55,169 nucleotides of DNA from Chthoniobacter flavus (GCA_945871065.1 CAMBUL010000008.1:1-55169); one strand, 5' to 3'; positions 26,041 through 33,808 are shown, counted from the first letter of the stretch. The notes: generated by a model not told the origin, from the letters alone. Program-made: numbers and translations.

Positions 26041-26790
26041 TCATCCGCCGCGGCCGAAGTTGACGTAGCGGTGCCCGAACTCCGAGGAAAGCTCCGCCGC
26101 ATAGTTGTCCGTGTGCACGATGAGCGAGCGCAGGCTGGTGATGAGAAAATTGTAGCCGAACATCGCGGGAATCGCGACGAGCAGGCCGATGACCGTGGTC
26201 ACCAGCGCGCCGGCCACACCCGGCGCCATCGCCGCGAGATTGGGCGTTCCCGCGATGGCGATACCGGCGAACGCATCCATCACACCCCACACCGTGCCGA
26301 GCAACCCGAGAAACGGCGAACCGCTCACCACCGTGGCCAGAATGATCATCTGCGATTCCATGCGCAGCCCCGCTTCGCCCACCGCCCGCTCCATCGCTAC
26401 GGTCACCGCGCGCATCTGCGCGGGCGAAATTTTGTCTGCCACCTCGACGCGCGCGGCAAACGTGTCGTCCACTTCCTGCGAGCCGAGCATCTGCAGAGCC
26501 AACTCCGCACAGCCCGCGCGGTAAACGTCGTAAGCCGGCGAGCCCTCGAAGGCCAGACCCGCCTCGTAAACGTGGAGCGGTTGCCTGTTGCGCCTGAATA
26601 CCGCGAAAAAGCGCTCGGTTTGCTTGCGCGCAAAGCGGATCATGCGGAACTTGGTGATGATGACCGACCAACTGAAGATCGAGGCAAGGAACAACGCGGC
26701 GACGACGGCATGGCCGGCGACGGTCGATTCTTGGAACGCGAAATACAGACCGTCGGCAGCGAGAAGTTTCGGCAGGAAGATGTTCACCAT
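26041..26790 (-). CDS. exbB: Biopolymer transport protein ExbB/TolQ family (MotA/TolQ/ExbB proton channel)
   Basis: Pentameric inner-membrane proton channel subunit. A first TM (AVVAALFLASIFSWSVIITKF), a cytoplasmic region, then two further TMs separated as in ExbB: ILATVVSGSPFLGLLGTVWGVMDAFAGI and LVTTVIGLLVAIPAMFGYNFLI. The GLLGTVWG and MAPGVAGALVTTVIGLLVAIPA motifs are diagnostic. The track starts at TTG 26832; I prefer ATG 26790 (MVNIFLPKLL), 249 residues. This ATG overlaps the likely ATG of the divergent plus-strand gene. Confidence 0.88.
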   Translation of the reverse strand: MVNIFLPKLLAADGLYFAFQESTVAGHAVVAALFLASIFSWSVIITKFRMIRFARKQTERFFAVFRRNRQPLHVYEAGLAFEGSPAYDVYRAGCAELALQMLGSQEVDDTFAARVEVADKISPAQMRAVTVAMERAVGEAGLRMESQMIILATVVSGSPFLGLLGTVWGVMDAFAGIAIAGTPNLAAMAPGVAGALVTTVIGLLVAIPAMFGYNFLITSLRSLIVHTDNYAAELSSEFGHRYVNFGRGG

Positions 26791-27589
26791 GCGCTCGAGG
26801 ATCCATACTAGGACTTGGCCAGCCGTGTGCAAGATCGCTGCATTGCTCGCGCTGGTCCATGGAGCGCCGGCTGCTGACGCCGGCGCTTACGATGTCTTCG
26901 GCCGCGCCCTCGCCCCGATCGCCGCTGCCGTGCTTGGCACTGCGGAAGGACAGAGCCGGGCGATGGTCGCCGAATGCCGGGTGAACAGTGCAACCGGGCT
27001 GCTAGCCGCTGCTGCCGGGACGCGCCTCCGCCTAGCTGTCCAGTCACCCGATCGCTTCCGCATCGATGTCGTCCGCGAGGGCGGCGCCACACCACTCACC
27101 GCCTGCCGTGACGGCAAAGAACTCTGGGCCGTACCGGCCGAACCTATGACCGCGCTGGCCCAAGCGGCCGGCTTCGACACATCCGACCCAACCCCGGACC
27201 CCACCTCGCCTCCGCTCATCCCCCTCGCGGTGGACCCGCAAATGCTGTCCTTCCTGCCGCTCGTCTTCGACGTGAAGGATCTCGGCACCGAGGAAAACCC
27301 CCAACGCCGCGTGCTGGAGTTCGGCTTCCTCCCGCAGTTGCGCGAGGCCATCAAGGTGGAGGACTTCATGGGGCGGGCTTGGATCGGCGCCAACGACAAA
27401 CCAACGCGGTTGGTCCTGACCACATCGCAAGGCGAGATAGACCTCGAAATCGAAAAACTCGACTTCGCTGGCGAATTGGCTGCCAGCGCATGGCAACCGT
27501 CCGAAGGACAGGAAGCGCTCCGCCTGCCCGCCTCGTCGCTCAACCAGCTCTTCGAAAAAATGCTCGGGGTCGGCCCCGCCGTGGAATAA
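26789..27589 (+). CDS. Exported LolA-like lipoprotein-carrier-type protein
   Basis: Predicted periplasmic protein of about 266 residues. From ATG 26789 it begins MRSRIHTRTWPAVCKIAALLALVHGAPAADA, a plausible Sec signal; AGGAAG lies about 11 nt upstream. GTG at 26825 is the alternative start. The mature part (GTRLRLAVQSPDRFRIDVVREGGATPLTACRDGKELWAV) is like the beta-sheet core of LolA/LolB or other outer-membrane lipoprotein carriers, where an unfolded apolar surface binds lipid. No lipobox is present. Function is inference only. It diverges from exbB with no spacer. Confidence 0.6.
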   Translation: MRSRIHTRTWPAVCKIAALLALVHGAPAADAGAYDVFGRALAPIAAAVLGTAEGQSRAMVAECRVNSATGLLAAAAGTRLRLAVQSPDRFRIDVVREGGATPLTACRDGKELWAVPAEPMTALAQAAGFDTSDPTPDPTSPPLIPLAVDPQMLSFLPLVFDVKDLGTEENPQRRVLEFGFLPQLREAIKVEDFMGRAWIGANDKPTRLVLTTSQGEIDLEIEKLDFAGELAASAWQPSEGQEALRLPASSLNQLFEKMLGVGPAVE

Positions 27590-27620
27590 CGGACGGCTCC
27601 AAAGCGGACGCCGCCGTGCC

Positions 27621-28061
27621 TCAATCCCTGACCAGACCGTCCGGCAACTCGTCGTGATCGTCTCCGCGCCGGGGAAAATGTTCCGCGAGCAAATCCCCCG
27701 CACGGCGGATTCCGGCCACCAGTCCGGCGGTGAATAGCCCCTCGGCAAATTCCCCTTCCAGAATTTTCGCCGTCTCATCCCAGAAGCGCTGGCCGCATTT
27801 CCGGTGCACCGCTTCATCCCCGATCACGGCAAAGGCCCGGTCGCGTGGCACCACATAGAAAAGCACCGCATTGCGATCGTCCGTGGTGTCCATATCAAGC
27901 CGGTGGAATTCCGCACAAGCCCGCTCGTTGGCCATGCGTCCCCGCAACCGTCGACGCGAAACGAACACCCGCACCTCACCCGAAGTAAGTTGTTCCACCT
28001 CGCGCACCGCGGCCAGCACGGCCGCCTCGTCGATTAGGTTGAGAAATTCCGCAGCATTCAT
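27621..28061 (-). CDS. TPM-domain protein, soluble short form
   Basis: 146 residues from ATG 28061 (MNAAEFLNLIDEAAVLAAVREVEQLTSGEVRVFVSRRRL); the track start lies in the preceding gene. It is a TPM (formerly DUF477) domain without signal peptide or TM segment: TSGEVRVFV, then NAVLFYVVPRDRAFAVIGDEAVHRKCGQRFWDETAKILEGEFAEGLFTAGLVAGI. Cytoplasmic by prediction. It starts 1 nt after the stop of another TPM gene, so the two are cotranslated. Known TPM proteins associate with membrane-protein quality control or phosphatase-like activity; role here unknown. Confidence 0.85.
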   Translation of the reverse strand: MNAAEFLNLIDEAAVLAAVREVEQLTSGEVRVFVSRRRLRGRMANERACAEFHRLDMDTTDDRNAVLFYVVPRDRAFAVIGDEAVHRKCGQRFWDETAKILEGEFAEGLFTAGLVAGIRRAGDLLAEHFPRRGDDHDELPDGLVRD

Positions 28062-28062
28062 C

Positions 28063-28848
28063 TCACCATCTTCCACTCGCTCCTCCCCCACCAAATCCCC
28101 CGCCGCCGCCTGAAAACCCCCCGCCGCCGAACCCGCCACCACCGCTGCCAAAGCCTCCACCCCCAAAACCTCCGCCGGGGAGAAACACATCCCGCCGTCC
28201 CCGCGGAGTGTAAACCGTGCCGCCGCGACCGTGGCTGCGCTGGATCACCACGATCAGAACAACGATCAAAATCATCCAAAACACGAATCCAGCCACCATC
28301 TGGGGTCTCGCCGATTCCTCACTGACCAGCCTACCGGTTCCCTCATACTCGCCCCGCGCGGCCGCCATAAGCGCATCGGCGCCCTTGACAATCCCCCCAC
28401 CCAGATCGCCTGCGCGGAAAGATGGTACAATTACTTCGTTGATGATGCGGTTGGCTAGGGCGTCAGGCACTGCGCCCTCCAAACCGTAGCCCACTTCGAC
28501 CCGCAATTGCCGCGATTCGGGAAAAACAAAAAGTACCATCCCGTTCTCCCGGTCCTTGCCTCCCGCACCCCACGCCTCGGCCACCCGCTGGGTGAAATCC
28601 TCCATCGCATAATCGTCCGGCACCTTGGGAAACACGGCGACCACAAGCTGGTTCGACGTCTCGCGCTCGAACTGCTTCAAATCATACGCCAGCACCGAAC
28701 TCTGCGTGCTACTGAGCACACCCGCATCGTCGAGTACGTAATCAGCCGGCGCGGACGGCAGCGGTGTGGCGGCCGGGACGGACGTCACGATCACGGCAAG
28801 CAGGAAGCTGGCAAACCAACGTGTTGTCCGGTCAAAAGTCCTGCCCAT
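28063..28848 (-). CDS. TPM-domain membrane protein with glycine-rich tail (YgcG-like)
   Basis: 261 residues: signal peptide (FASFLLAVIVTSVPAATPLP), a periplasmic TPM domain (YVLDDAGVLSSTQSSVLAYDLKQFERETSNQLVVAVFPKVPDDYAMEDFTQRVAEAWGAGGKDRENGMVLFVFPESRQLRVEVGYGLEG), one TM (MVAGFVFWMILIVVLIVVI) and a C-terminal tail made almost only of glycine with F and S. That layout is the YgcG type that often sits beside lemA. Here LemA is encoded about 8 kb away (36820-37440). Confidence 0.88.
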   Translation of the reverse strand: MGRTFDRTTRWFASFLLAVIVTSVPAATPLPSAPADYVLDDAGVLSSTQSSVLAYDLKQFERETSNQLVVAVFPKVPDDYAMEDFTQRVAEAWGAGGKDRENGMVLFVFPESRQLRVEVGYGLEGAVPDALANRIINEVIVPSFRAGDLGGGIVKGADALMAAARGEYEGTGRLVSEESARPQMVAGFVFWMILIVVLIVVIQRSHGRGGTVYTPRGRRDVFLPGGGFGGGGFGSGGGGFGGGGFSGGGGGFGGGGASGRW

Positions 28849-28859
28849 AGTTCTTCCGA

Positions 28860-29870
28860 TTAATCTGCCAGCCCGGCCGCGAGTTCGCGAACCAAACCCG
28901 GCCCACGGTAGACCAGCCCAGTGTAAATTTGCACCAAGTCGGCCCCGGCCCGGATCTTTTCCCGGGCATCCGCCGCACTGAAAATTCCTCCCACCCCGAT
29001 GATCGCAACCGAAGCCGGGAGCAACTGCCGCAAGGCCTCCACCATGTGCGTGGATTGCTTCCGCAGTGGCGCGCCGCTCAACCCGCCCCGCTCTTGCCCG
29101 TGGGGCAAACCGGCCACCTCCGAACGCTCGGTCGTCGTGTTGGTCGCGATGACCGCGGCCACCGGATGGCGCGCCACGGTTGCCGCCGCAGCAGCCAGCT
29201 CCGCCGCCCCCAAATCGGGCGCCAACTTCAACGCCAAGGGCACCACTTTGCCATGCTCCGCGGCTAAACGCTCCCGCTCCGTGACCAAAGTGGCGAGCAA
29301 TGTATCGAGGGCCGAGGCGGACTGCAAATCACGCAAACCGGCTGTGTTGGGCGACGAAACATTGACCGCAATGTAGTCCGCCACGCCGTAGACCATGCGC
29401 ATGGCCTGACGGAAATCCTCGACCGCACCTTCCGCCGGTGTGGTGGCATTCTTGCCGATATTGACCCCGACCACGCCGCCCGAACGGTGCCGAGCCAAGC
29501 GGGCCGCCGCCGCCGCCGCACCTTCGTTGTTGAACCCGAGACGATTGATCAAGGCATCAGCCACCGGCAAACGGAAGAGCCGCGGGCGGGGATTGCCCGG
29601 TTGCGGGCGCGGAGTCACCGTGCCTACTTCGACAAAGCCAAAACCCAATGCCCCCCAGGCCCTGACATGGCGCGCATCTTTGTCCATTCCCGCCGCCAGA
29701 CCCACGCGATTGGGAAAAGACAAACCCATCACCTCGACCGGCTTGGCGCCCCGCGGCGCACCCAAAAGCCCCGTCCGCCATGCCGCTTCCAAGCCGGCCA
29801 AAGCCAGTCTGTGGGCCACCTCGGGCGGCAGCAGAAAGAAAAACGGACGCATCAACCGGTAAAGCACCAT
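28860..29870 (-). CDS. pyrD: Dihydroorotate dehydrogenase (quinone), class 2
   Basis: Membrane-associated flavoenzyme that oxidises dihydroorotate to orotate and reduces quinone. Start at ATG 29870 (MVLYRLMRPFFFLLPPEVAHRLAL), 336 residues, with the N-terminal helical membrane-binding segment typical of class 2; the track start would add a lysine-rich artefact from a poly-T tract. FPNRVGLAAGMDKDARHV, the catalytic-serine region VNVSSPNTAGLRDLQ and GVGGIFSAADAREKIRAGADLVQIYTGLVYRGPGL are diagnostic. It diverges from the pyr-gua operon, so pyrimidine genes lie on both sides of the riboswitch region. Confidence 0.95.
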   Translation of the reverse strand: MVLYRLMRPFFFLLPPEVAHRLALAGLEAAWRTGLLGAPRGAKPVEVMGLSFPNRVGLAAGMDKDARHVRAWGALGFGFVEVGTVTPRPQPGNPRPRLFRLPVADALINRLGFNNEGAAAAAARLARHRSGGVVGVNIGKNATTPAEGAVEDFRQAMRMVYGVADYIAVNVSSPNTAGLRDLQSASALDTLLATLVTERERLAAEHGKVVPLALKLAPDLGAAELAAAAATVARHPVAAVIATNTTTERSEVAGLPHGQERGGLSGAPLRKQSTHMVEALRQLLPASVAIIGVGGIFSAADAREKIRAGADLVQIYTGLVYRGPGLVRELAAGLAD

Positions 29871-29975
29871 CTGCCAGCAATCGAATATCCGCCCGCCCGA
29901 TGCAAGCCCGCGCGCGCCGGGTGGTTTTTTCTTTTTTTTCTTCTCCCGCACGACGATGATTTACGGCTGATAACA

Positions 29976-30044
29976 CGCTCATATAATTCCGGTGATTGGT
30001 CCGGGAGTCTCTACGGGAAGACCTCAATCTTCTCTCTATGGGTG
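29976..30044 (+). ncRNA. Purine (guanine-type) riboswitch aptamer
   Basis: Three-way junction of the purine class read directly from the DNA. P1 pairs CGCTCATA (29976-29983) with TATGGGTG (30037-30044). J1/2 is TAAT. P2 pairs TTCCGG (29987-29992) with CCGGGA (30001-30006). J2/3 is GTCTCTAC, matching the conserved GUnUCUAC. P3 pairs GGGAAGA (30015-30021) with TCTTCTC (30028-30034). Loop 2 holds GG (29998-29999) and loop 3 holds CC (30022-30023), the conserved kissing pair. J3/1 is TC before TATGG; the C at the specificity position (30036) is the guanine-type base, adenine-type having U. guaB and guaA downstream agree with guanine sensing. Confidence 0.9.
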
Positions 30045-30091
30045 GAAAAGGAGGTCGCGCCGCCAGCCCTCAAGGGCGGCTTGGTCCACCC
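30040..30091 (+). promoter_or_regulatory. Predicted expression platform of the riboswitch (anti-P1 helix)
   Basis: GGGTGGA (30040-30046), part of the 3' strand of P1, is perfectly complementary to TCCACCC (30085-30091). This 7-bp helix would enclose a GCCGCC/GGCGGC stem (30059-30064 with 30075-30080) and cannot coexist with P1. Ligand binding, which stabilises P1, would free TCCACCC and allow the next stem (GTCGGCC 30092-30098 with GGCCGAC 30130-30136) to form. No U-tract follows, so Rho-dependent or translational control is as likely as intrinsic termination. Confidence 0.5.
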
Positions 30092-30208
30092 GTCGGCCGT
30101 CCGCGCCGGCGCCTCCGAGAGACCCGCATGGCCGACCGGTAACCATACCTACCGCCATACTATTATGCACCGCTTCCCCGACGACCGACGCCGAGAAGCA
30201 TTCCTGTC

Positions 30209-30757
30209 ATGAGCCAAGCCGCAGAAATATCCCTGCTCGCGGCGCCCGATATCCGCCACAAAATCGAACGCATTGCGGCGCAAATCGTCGAAACGCATCC
30301 AGACCATCCCCTCGCCCTGGTCGGGATCCACACCCGCGGCGCCATCCTCTGCCGACGCGTCTATGCCATCCTCCGCGCCCGCGGACGCGAGACTGCGTTC
30401 GGCACCCTCGATATCGCCCTCTACCGAGATGACCTCGACAACCTCGGCACGATTCCCTCCATCCGCGGTTCGGATCTCCCCTTCCCGGTCGAAGGCGCGC
30501 ACATCATCCTCTTTGACGATGTCCTTTTCACCGGGCGCACCATCCGCGCCGCACTCGACGAACTCGTCGACTACGGCCGCCCCGCCCGCATCGAGCTTGC
30601 CGTCCTTGTCGACCGCGGACACCGCGAGTTGCCCATCGCGCCCGATTACCTCGGACAATCAATTTCCACCGCGCGTCACGACCATGTGCGCGTTTGCTTC
30701 ACGGAGACCGACGGACGCGAGGGTGTTTTCCTCACCCGCTCCGCCCCGCAGCCATGA
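30209..30757 (+). CDS. pyrR: PyrR: pyrimidine operon regulator / uracil phosphoribosyltransferase-like
   Basis: PyrR family protein; in Gram-positive bacteria it binds pyr mRNA in response to UMP and has weak uracil phosphoribosyltransferase activity. The PRPP-binding loop is VEGAHIILFDDVLFTGRTIRAALDELVDYGRPARIELAVLVDRGHRELPIAPDYLGQ, with the family-typical LVGIHTRGAILCRRV and LDIALYRDDL. Length 182. First gene of the six-gene operon; its stop overlaps the pyrB start (ATGA). Whether it regulates RNA here or only salvages uracil is not evident. Confidence 0.94.
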   Translation: MSQAAEISLLAAPDIRHKIERIAAQIVETHPDHPLALVGIHTRGAILCRRVYAILRARGRETAFGTLDIALYRDDLDNLGTIPSIRGSDLPFPVEGAHIILFDDVLFTGRTIRAALDELVDYGRPARIELAVLVDRGHRELPIAPDYLGQSISTARHDHVRVCFTETDGREGVFLTRSAPQP

Positions 30758-31728
30758 GCACGACGGCCCCACCAGCCCGGCGCAAGGACCTCCTCGATAT
30801 CGAGAGCCTCACCCGCGAGGAGATTGTCTTCCTTCTCGACACCGCGCGCCCCTTCAAAGACCTCTTCGACCGCTCGGTCAAAAAAGTCCCCGCTCTGCGC
30901 GGCAAGACGGTGCTCAACCTTTTTTTCGAACCTTCCACCCGGACCCGCGCATCCTTCGAAATCGCGGCCAAACGCCTTTCAGCCGACGTGACCAACCTGG
31001 CCATCACCCAGTCGAGCGTGACCAAAGGGGAGTCGATCCTCGACACGGTCGATACCATGCAGTCGATGAAGGTTGATTACATGGTGGTGCGCCACGCCGC
31101 GGCCGGCGTGCCCGCCTTCATCGCGCGCCATACTCCGGCCGCCGTGATCAACGCCGGCGACGGCAACCACGCTCATCCCACGCAGGCCCTGCTCGATGCA
31201 TTCACCATGCGCGAGGCCGTGGGCGAACTGGCCGGCCGGCGCATTCTTCTCGTTGGCGACCTACTGCACTCGCGCGTCTTTCGTTCGGTCAGCACGGTGG
31301 CGCGCAAATTGGACATGGAGGTCGGGATCTTCGCCCCCTCGACCCTCATCCCCTCCGGTCGCCCCGACTACATGCAGGCCTTCAACACCTTTGACGAGGC
31401 CCTCGAGTGGTCGCCCGATTTTGTTTACCTCCTCCGCCTGCAGCGCGAACGGCAAGCCGCCCACTTCTTCCCCAGTTTGCGCGAATACCACCACGTCTTC
31501 GGCCTGACCCGCGAGCGCTTCCTCGAATGCCGCCGCCGAGGCATCCGCATCATGCACCCCGGTCCGGTCAACCGCGGCGTCGAACTGGTCGACGAAGTAC
31601 TCACCTACGAACACTGCCTGATCAACCGCCAGGTGGAAAACGGCATCGCTGCGCGCATGGCCGTGCTCTATTGGCTGCAGCCCGCCGTGACTCCGTTGGC
31701 CGACGAAAAAGAGGAGGTTGCCTCGTGA
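30754..31728 (+). CDS. pyrB: Aspartate carbamoyltransferase catalytic subunit
   Basis: Condenses carbamoyl phosphate and aspartate, the committed step of pyrimidine synthesis. Start at ATG 30754 (MSTTAPPARRKDLLDIESLTREEI), overlapping the pyrR stop by ATGA; 324 residues. The carbamoyl-phosphate motif FFEPSTRTRASFE, the GDGNHAHPTQALLDAFT segment and the HPGPVNRG motif near the C-terminus are intact. No pyrI regulatory subunit is present; pyrC follows directly, as in pyrR-pyrB-pyrC operons of other bacteria. Confidence 0.96.
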   Translation: MSTTAPPARRKDLLDIESLTREEIVFLLDTARPFKDLFDRSVKKVPALRGKTVLNLFFEPSTRTRASFEIAAKRLSADVTNLAITQSSVTKGESILDTVDTMQSMKVDYMVVRHAAAGVPAFIARHTPAAVINAGDGNHAHPTQALLDAFTMREAVGELAGRRILLVGDLLHSRVFRSVSTVARKLDMEVGIFAPSTLIPSGRPDYMQAFNTFDEALEWSPDFVYLLRLQRERQAAHFFPSLREYHHVFGLTRERFLECRRRGIRIMHPGPVNRGVELVDEVLTYEHCLINRQVENGIAARMAVLYWLQPAVTPLADEKEEVAS

Positions 31729-33020
31729 GCGCACCCCGCTTGTTCCACGGCGGACTCGCCGTCGATGCCGGCCACGCCGCGCCACGGCGACTCGACGTCT
31801 TGGTGGGCGCCGACGGCAAAATTGAGCGTGCCGCACCGGAAATCAAGCCCGCCACCGGGGCCGAAGCCGTCGACTGCACCGGAAAAATTCTCCTGCCCGG
31901 ACTCTTCGACATGCACGTGCATTTGCGCGAGCCCGGGCGCGAGGACGAGGAGACAATCGGGAGCGGGGGACGGGCCGCCGCTCGCGGTGGCTTCACCGGC
32001 ATCGTCGCCATGCCCAATACCGACCCGCCGATCGACAGCGGCGGGCTCGTCCGCTACGTCCGCACCCTCGCCCGCGAGCAGTCGCCCGTTCCGGTCTGGA
32101 CCTCCGGCTGTATCACCAAGGGCCGCGCCGGCCAGCAACTGGCCGACATCGCCGACATGCAACAACAGGGGGCTGTCATGATCACCGATGACGGCGACCC
32201 GGTGGCCGACGCCTACCTTTTCCGCCGCGCCCTGGAATACGCCCGGCACTTCGACCTTCTCGTGGCCTGCCATTGCGAAGTTCCCGAACTGAGCCGCGGC
32301 GGCGCGATGAACGAGGGTGCCCGTTCCTACCGGCTCGGTCTGCCCGGCATCCCCGCTTGCAGCGAGGAAATCAGCATCGCCCGCGACATGCAACTGGCCC
32401 GCCTGGCGGGAGGACGTATCCACATCCAGCATGTCTCCACCGCACGCGGGCTCGACATCATCCGCCGGGCCAAAGCAGACGGCGTTCGCGTGACCTGCGA
32501 AGTCAGCCCTCATCACCTCCTGCTCAGCGAGGATGATATCACGGACTATGACACCAATTTCAAGATGAACCCGCCGCTCCGCACCGTGGAAGACAACGCG
32601 GCACTTCTCGCCGGATTGCTCGACGGATCGATCGACGTGATCGCCACAGACCACGCCCCTCACACCGAGTTCGAAAAAAATCTCGATTTTGCCTCCGCCC
32701 CGTTCGGCATCACCGGGTTGGAAACCGCCCTCCCTTCGCTCTTCAGCCGGTTGGTCCAGACCGGCAAGCTGCCATGGGACATTCTGGTGCGCACCTTTTC
32801 CAGTGAGCCCCGCCGCATCCTCGGACTCGAGGTCCCGGATTTCCACGAAGGACGGCCGGCCGATTTCATCCTTTTCGACCCGGAAGCGTCAACCCACTTT
32901 TCGGCCGAGACCATGGAGTCCAAAAGCCGCAACACGCCTTTCCTCGGTCAAACCCTCCAGGGAGCGGTGGCGCAAGTGGTACTAGGTACCGACCTTTTGC
33001 TCGGGAGAAAACAGTCATGA
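31725..33020 (+). CDS. pyrC: Dihydroorotase, class I
   Basis: Zinc amidohydrolase that cyclises carbamoyl aspartate to dihydroorotate. The start is GTG 31725, inside the pyrB stop (GTGA overlap), preceded by a strong GAGGAGG ribosome binding site at 31711-31717. This gives 431 residues; the track start in pyrB is wrong. The metal motif DMHVHLREPG, the ACHCE and HVST histidine regions and VIATDHAPH are all present, so it should be active rather than a pseudo-dihydroorotase. Confidence 0.95.
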   Translation: MSAPRLFHGGLAVDAGHAAPRRLDVLVGADGKIERAAPEIKPATGAEAVDCTGKILLPGLFDMHVHLREPGREDEETIGSGGRAAARGGFTGIVAMPNTDPPIDSGGLVRYVRTLAREQSPVPVWTSGCITKGRAGQQLADIADMQQQGAVMITDDGDPVADAYLFRRALEYARHFDLLVACHCEVPELSRGGAMNEGARSYRLGLPGIPACSEEISIARDMQLARLAGGRIHIQHVSTARGLDIIRRAKADGVRVTCEVSPHHLLLSEDDITDYDTNFKMNPPLRTVEDNAALLAGLLDGSIDVIATDHAPHTEFEKNLDFASAPFGITGLETALPSLFSRLVQTGKLPWDILVRTFSSEPRRILGLEVPDFHEGRPADFILFDPEASTHFSAETMESKSRNTPFLGQTLQGAVAQVVLGTDLLLGRKQS

Positions 33021-33808
33021 CTTATCGCGAATTTCTGGAGCAATCCATCGTCACGCGCCGTTCACATCTCTGCGTCGGGTTGGATCCGCTGCCGGAAAAA
33101 ATCAACGGCTCCGTCGCCGACTTCCTTCGTCGCGTCATCGGCGAAACCGCCCCGTATGCCGCCGCCTACAAACCCAACATTGCTTTCTTCGAAGCCATGG
33201 GCTCGGACGGTTACCGCTTGGTCGAAGGTCTGCGCGACATGGTTCCCGCCGGGATTCCGGTCATTCTCGATGCCAAGCGTTCCGATATTCCCGAGACGCA
33301 GGCCATGTATGCCCGCGCCTACTTCGAAGTCATGCGGGCCGACGCGGTCACCCTCAACGCCCTGCTCGGCCGCGACTCGCTGCGCCCGTTCCTCACCGAC
33401 GAAACCAAGGGCGCCTACCTGCTCGGGCTCACCTCCAACCCGGGATCATCCGACTTTCTGGCCCGGGACCTCGGCGCCCGTCCTCTCTGGCGCGTCTTCG
33501 TCGATCTATGCGGAGAAACCTCGCTCGGCCCGGCCACCCTCGGTGCCGTTATGGGGCTCACCCACCAGAATGCGGCCGACTTCGCCGCATTACCCGATAT
33601 CCCACTGCTTGTGCCCGGACTCGGGGCGCAAGGCGGTGATGCGGCTGCCTTGGCCGGACTCGGCACGCGACAAGCGCCATGGTTGGTCAATGCCTCGCGC
33701 TCCATTCTTTACCCGGCGGACGGCGCCGCGCACATCGCGCGGGCAGCCGATGAATTTCGTCGTACTATCAACCACGCTGCCGGACGCTTTCCGGACCATG
33801 ATCAATGA
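33017..33808 (+). CDS. pyrF: Orotidine 5'-phosphate decarboxylase, type 2
   Basis: Makes UMP from OMP, the last step of the pathway. The N-terminus [14 protein letters not shown] and the catalytic segment [40 protein letters not shown] show the D-x-K-x-x-D lysine/aspartate array of the long (type 2) subfamily; the C-terminal phosphate loop is [10 protein letters not shown]. Length 263, normal for type 2. It overlaps pyrC and guaB by ATGA at both ends. pyrE and carAB are not in the window. Confidence 0.95.
   Translation: MTYREFLEQSIVTRRSHLCVGLDPLPEKINGSVADFLRRVIGETAPYAAAYKPNIAFFEAMGSDGYRLVEGLRDMVPAGIPVILDAKRSDIPETQAMYARAYFEVMRADAVTLNALLGRDSLRPFLTDETKGAYLLGLTSNPGSSDFLARDLGARPLWRVFVDLCGETSLGPATLGAVMGLTHQNAADFAALPDIPLLVPGLGAQGGDAAALAGLGTRQAPWLVNASRSILYPADGAAHIARAADEFRRTINHAAGRFPDHDQ

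Larger units (their letters stand above)
29871..30208. promoter_or_regulatory. 338-bp divergent leader region of pyrD and the pyr-gua operon
   Basis: Contains no confident gene. From left to right it holds the pyrD 5' side, a T-rich tract on the plus strand (about 29925-29942), a purine riboswitch aptamer (29976-30044), a set of GC-rich stems downstream of the aptamer, and a possible 15-codon leader ORF overlapping pyrR. No clean -35/-10 pair was found for the plus-strand operon; the start should lie between about 29945 and 29975 to include the whole aptamer. Confidence 0.7.

Noticed and set aside
29888-29943. GC-rich stretch followed by T-runs (gccgggtggttttttctttttttt) as an intrinsic terminator on the plus strand
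   Set aside because: The upstream stem is only about four base pairs and there is no plus-strand transcript ending here; more likely just the pyrD upstream region.
30047-30055. AAAAGGAGGT as a ribosome binding site for a leader ORF
   Set aside because: No ATG, GTG or TTG occurs within a workable distance downstream; the nearest TTG is about 25 nt away.
29487-30212. 241-aa plus-strand ORF ending at pyrR
   Set aside because: It runs antisense to pyrD and through the riboswitch aptamer; only its last 15 codons could matter as a leader peptide.
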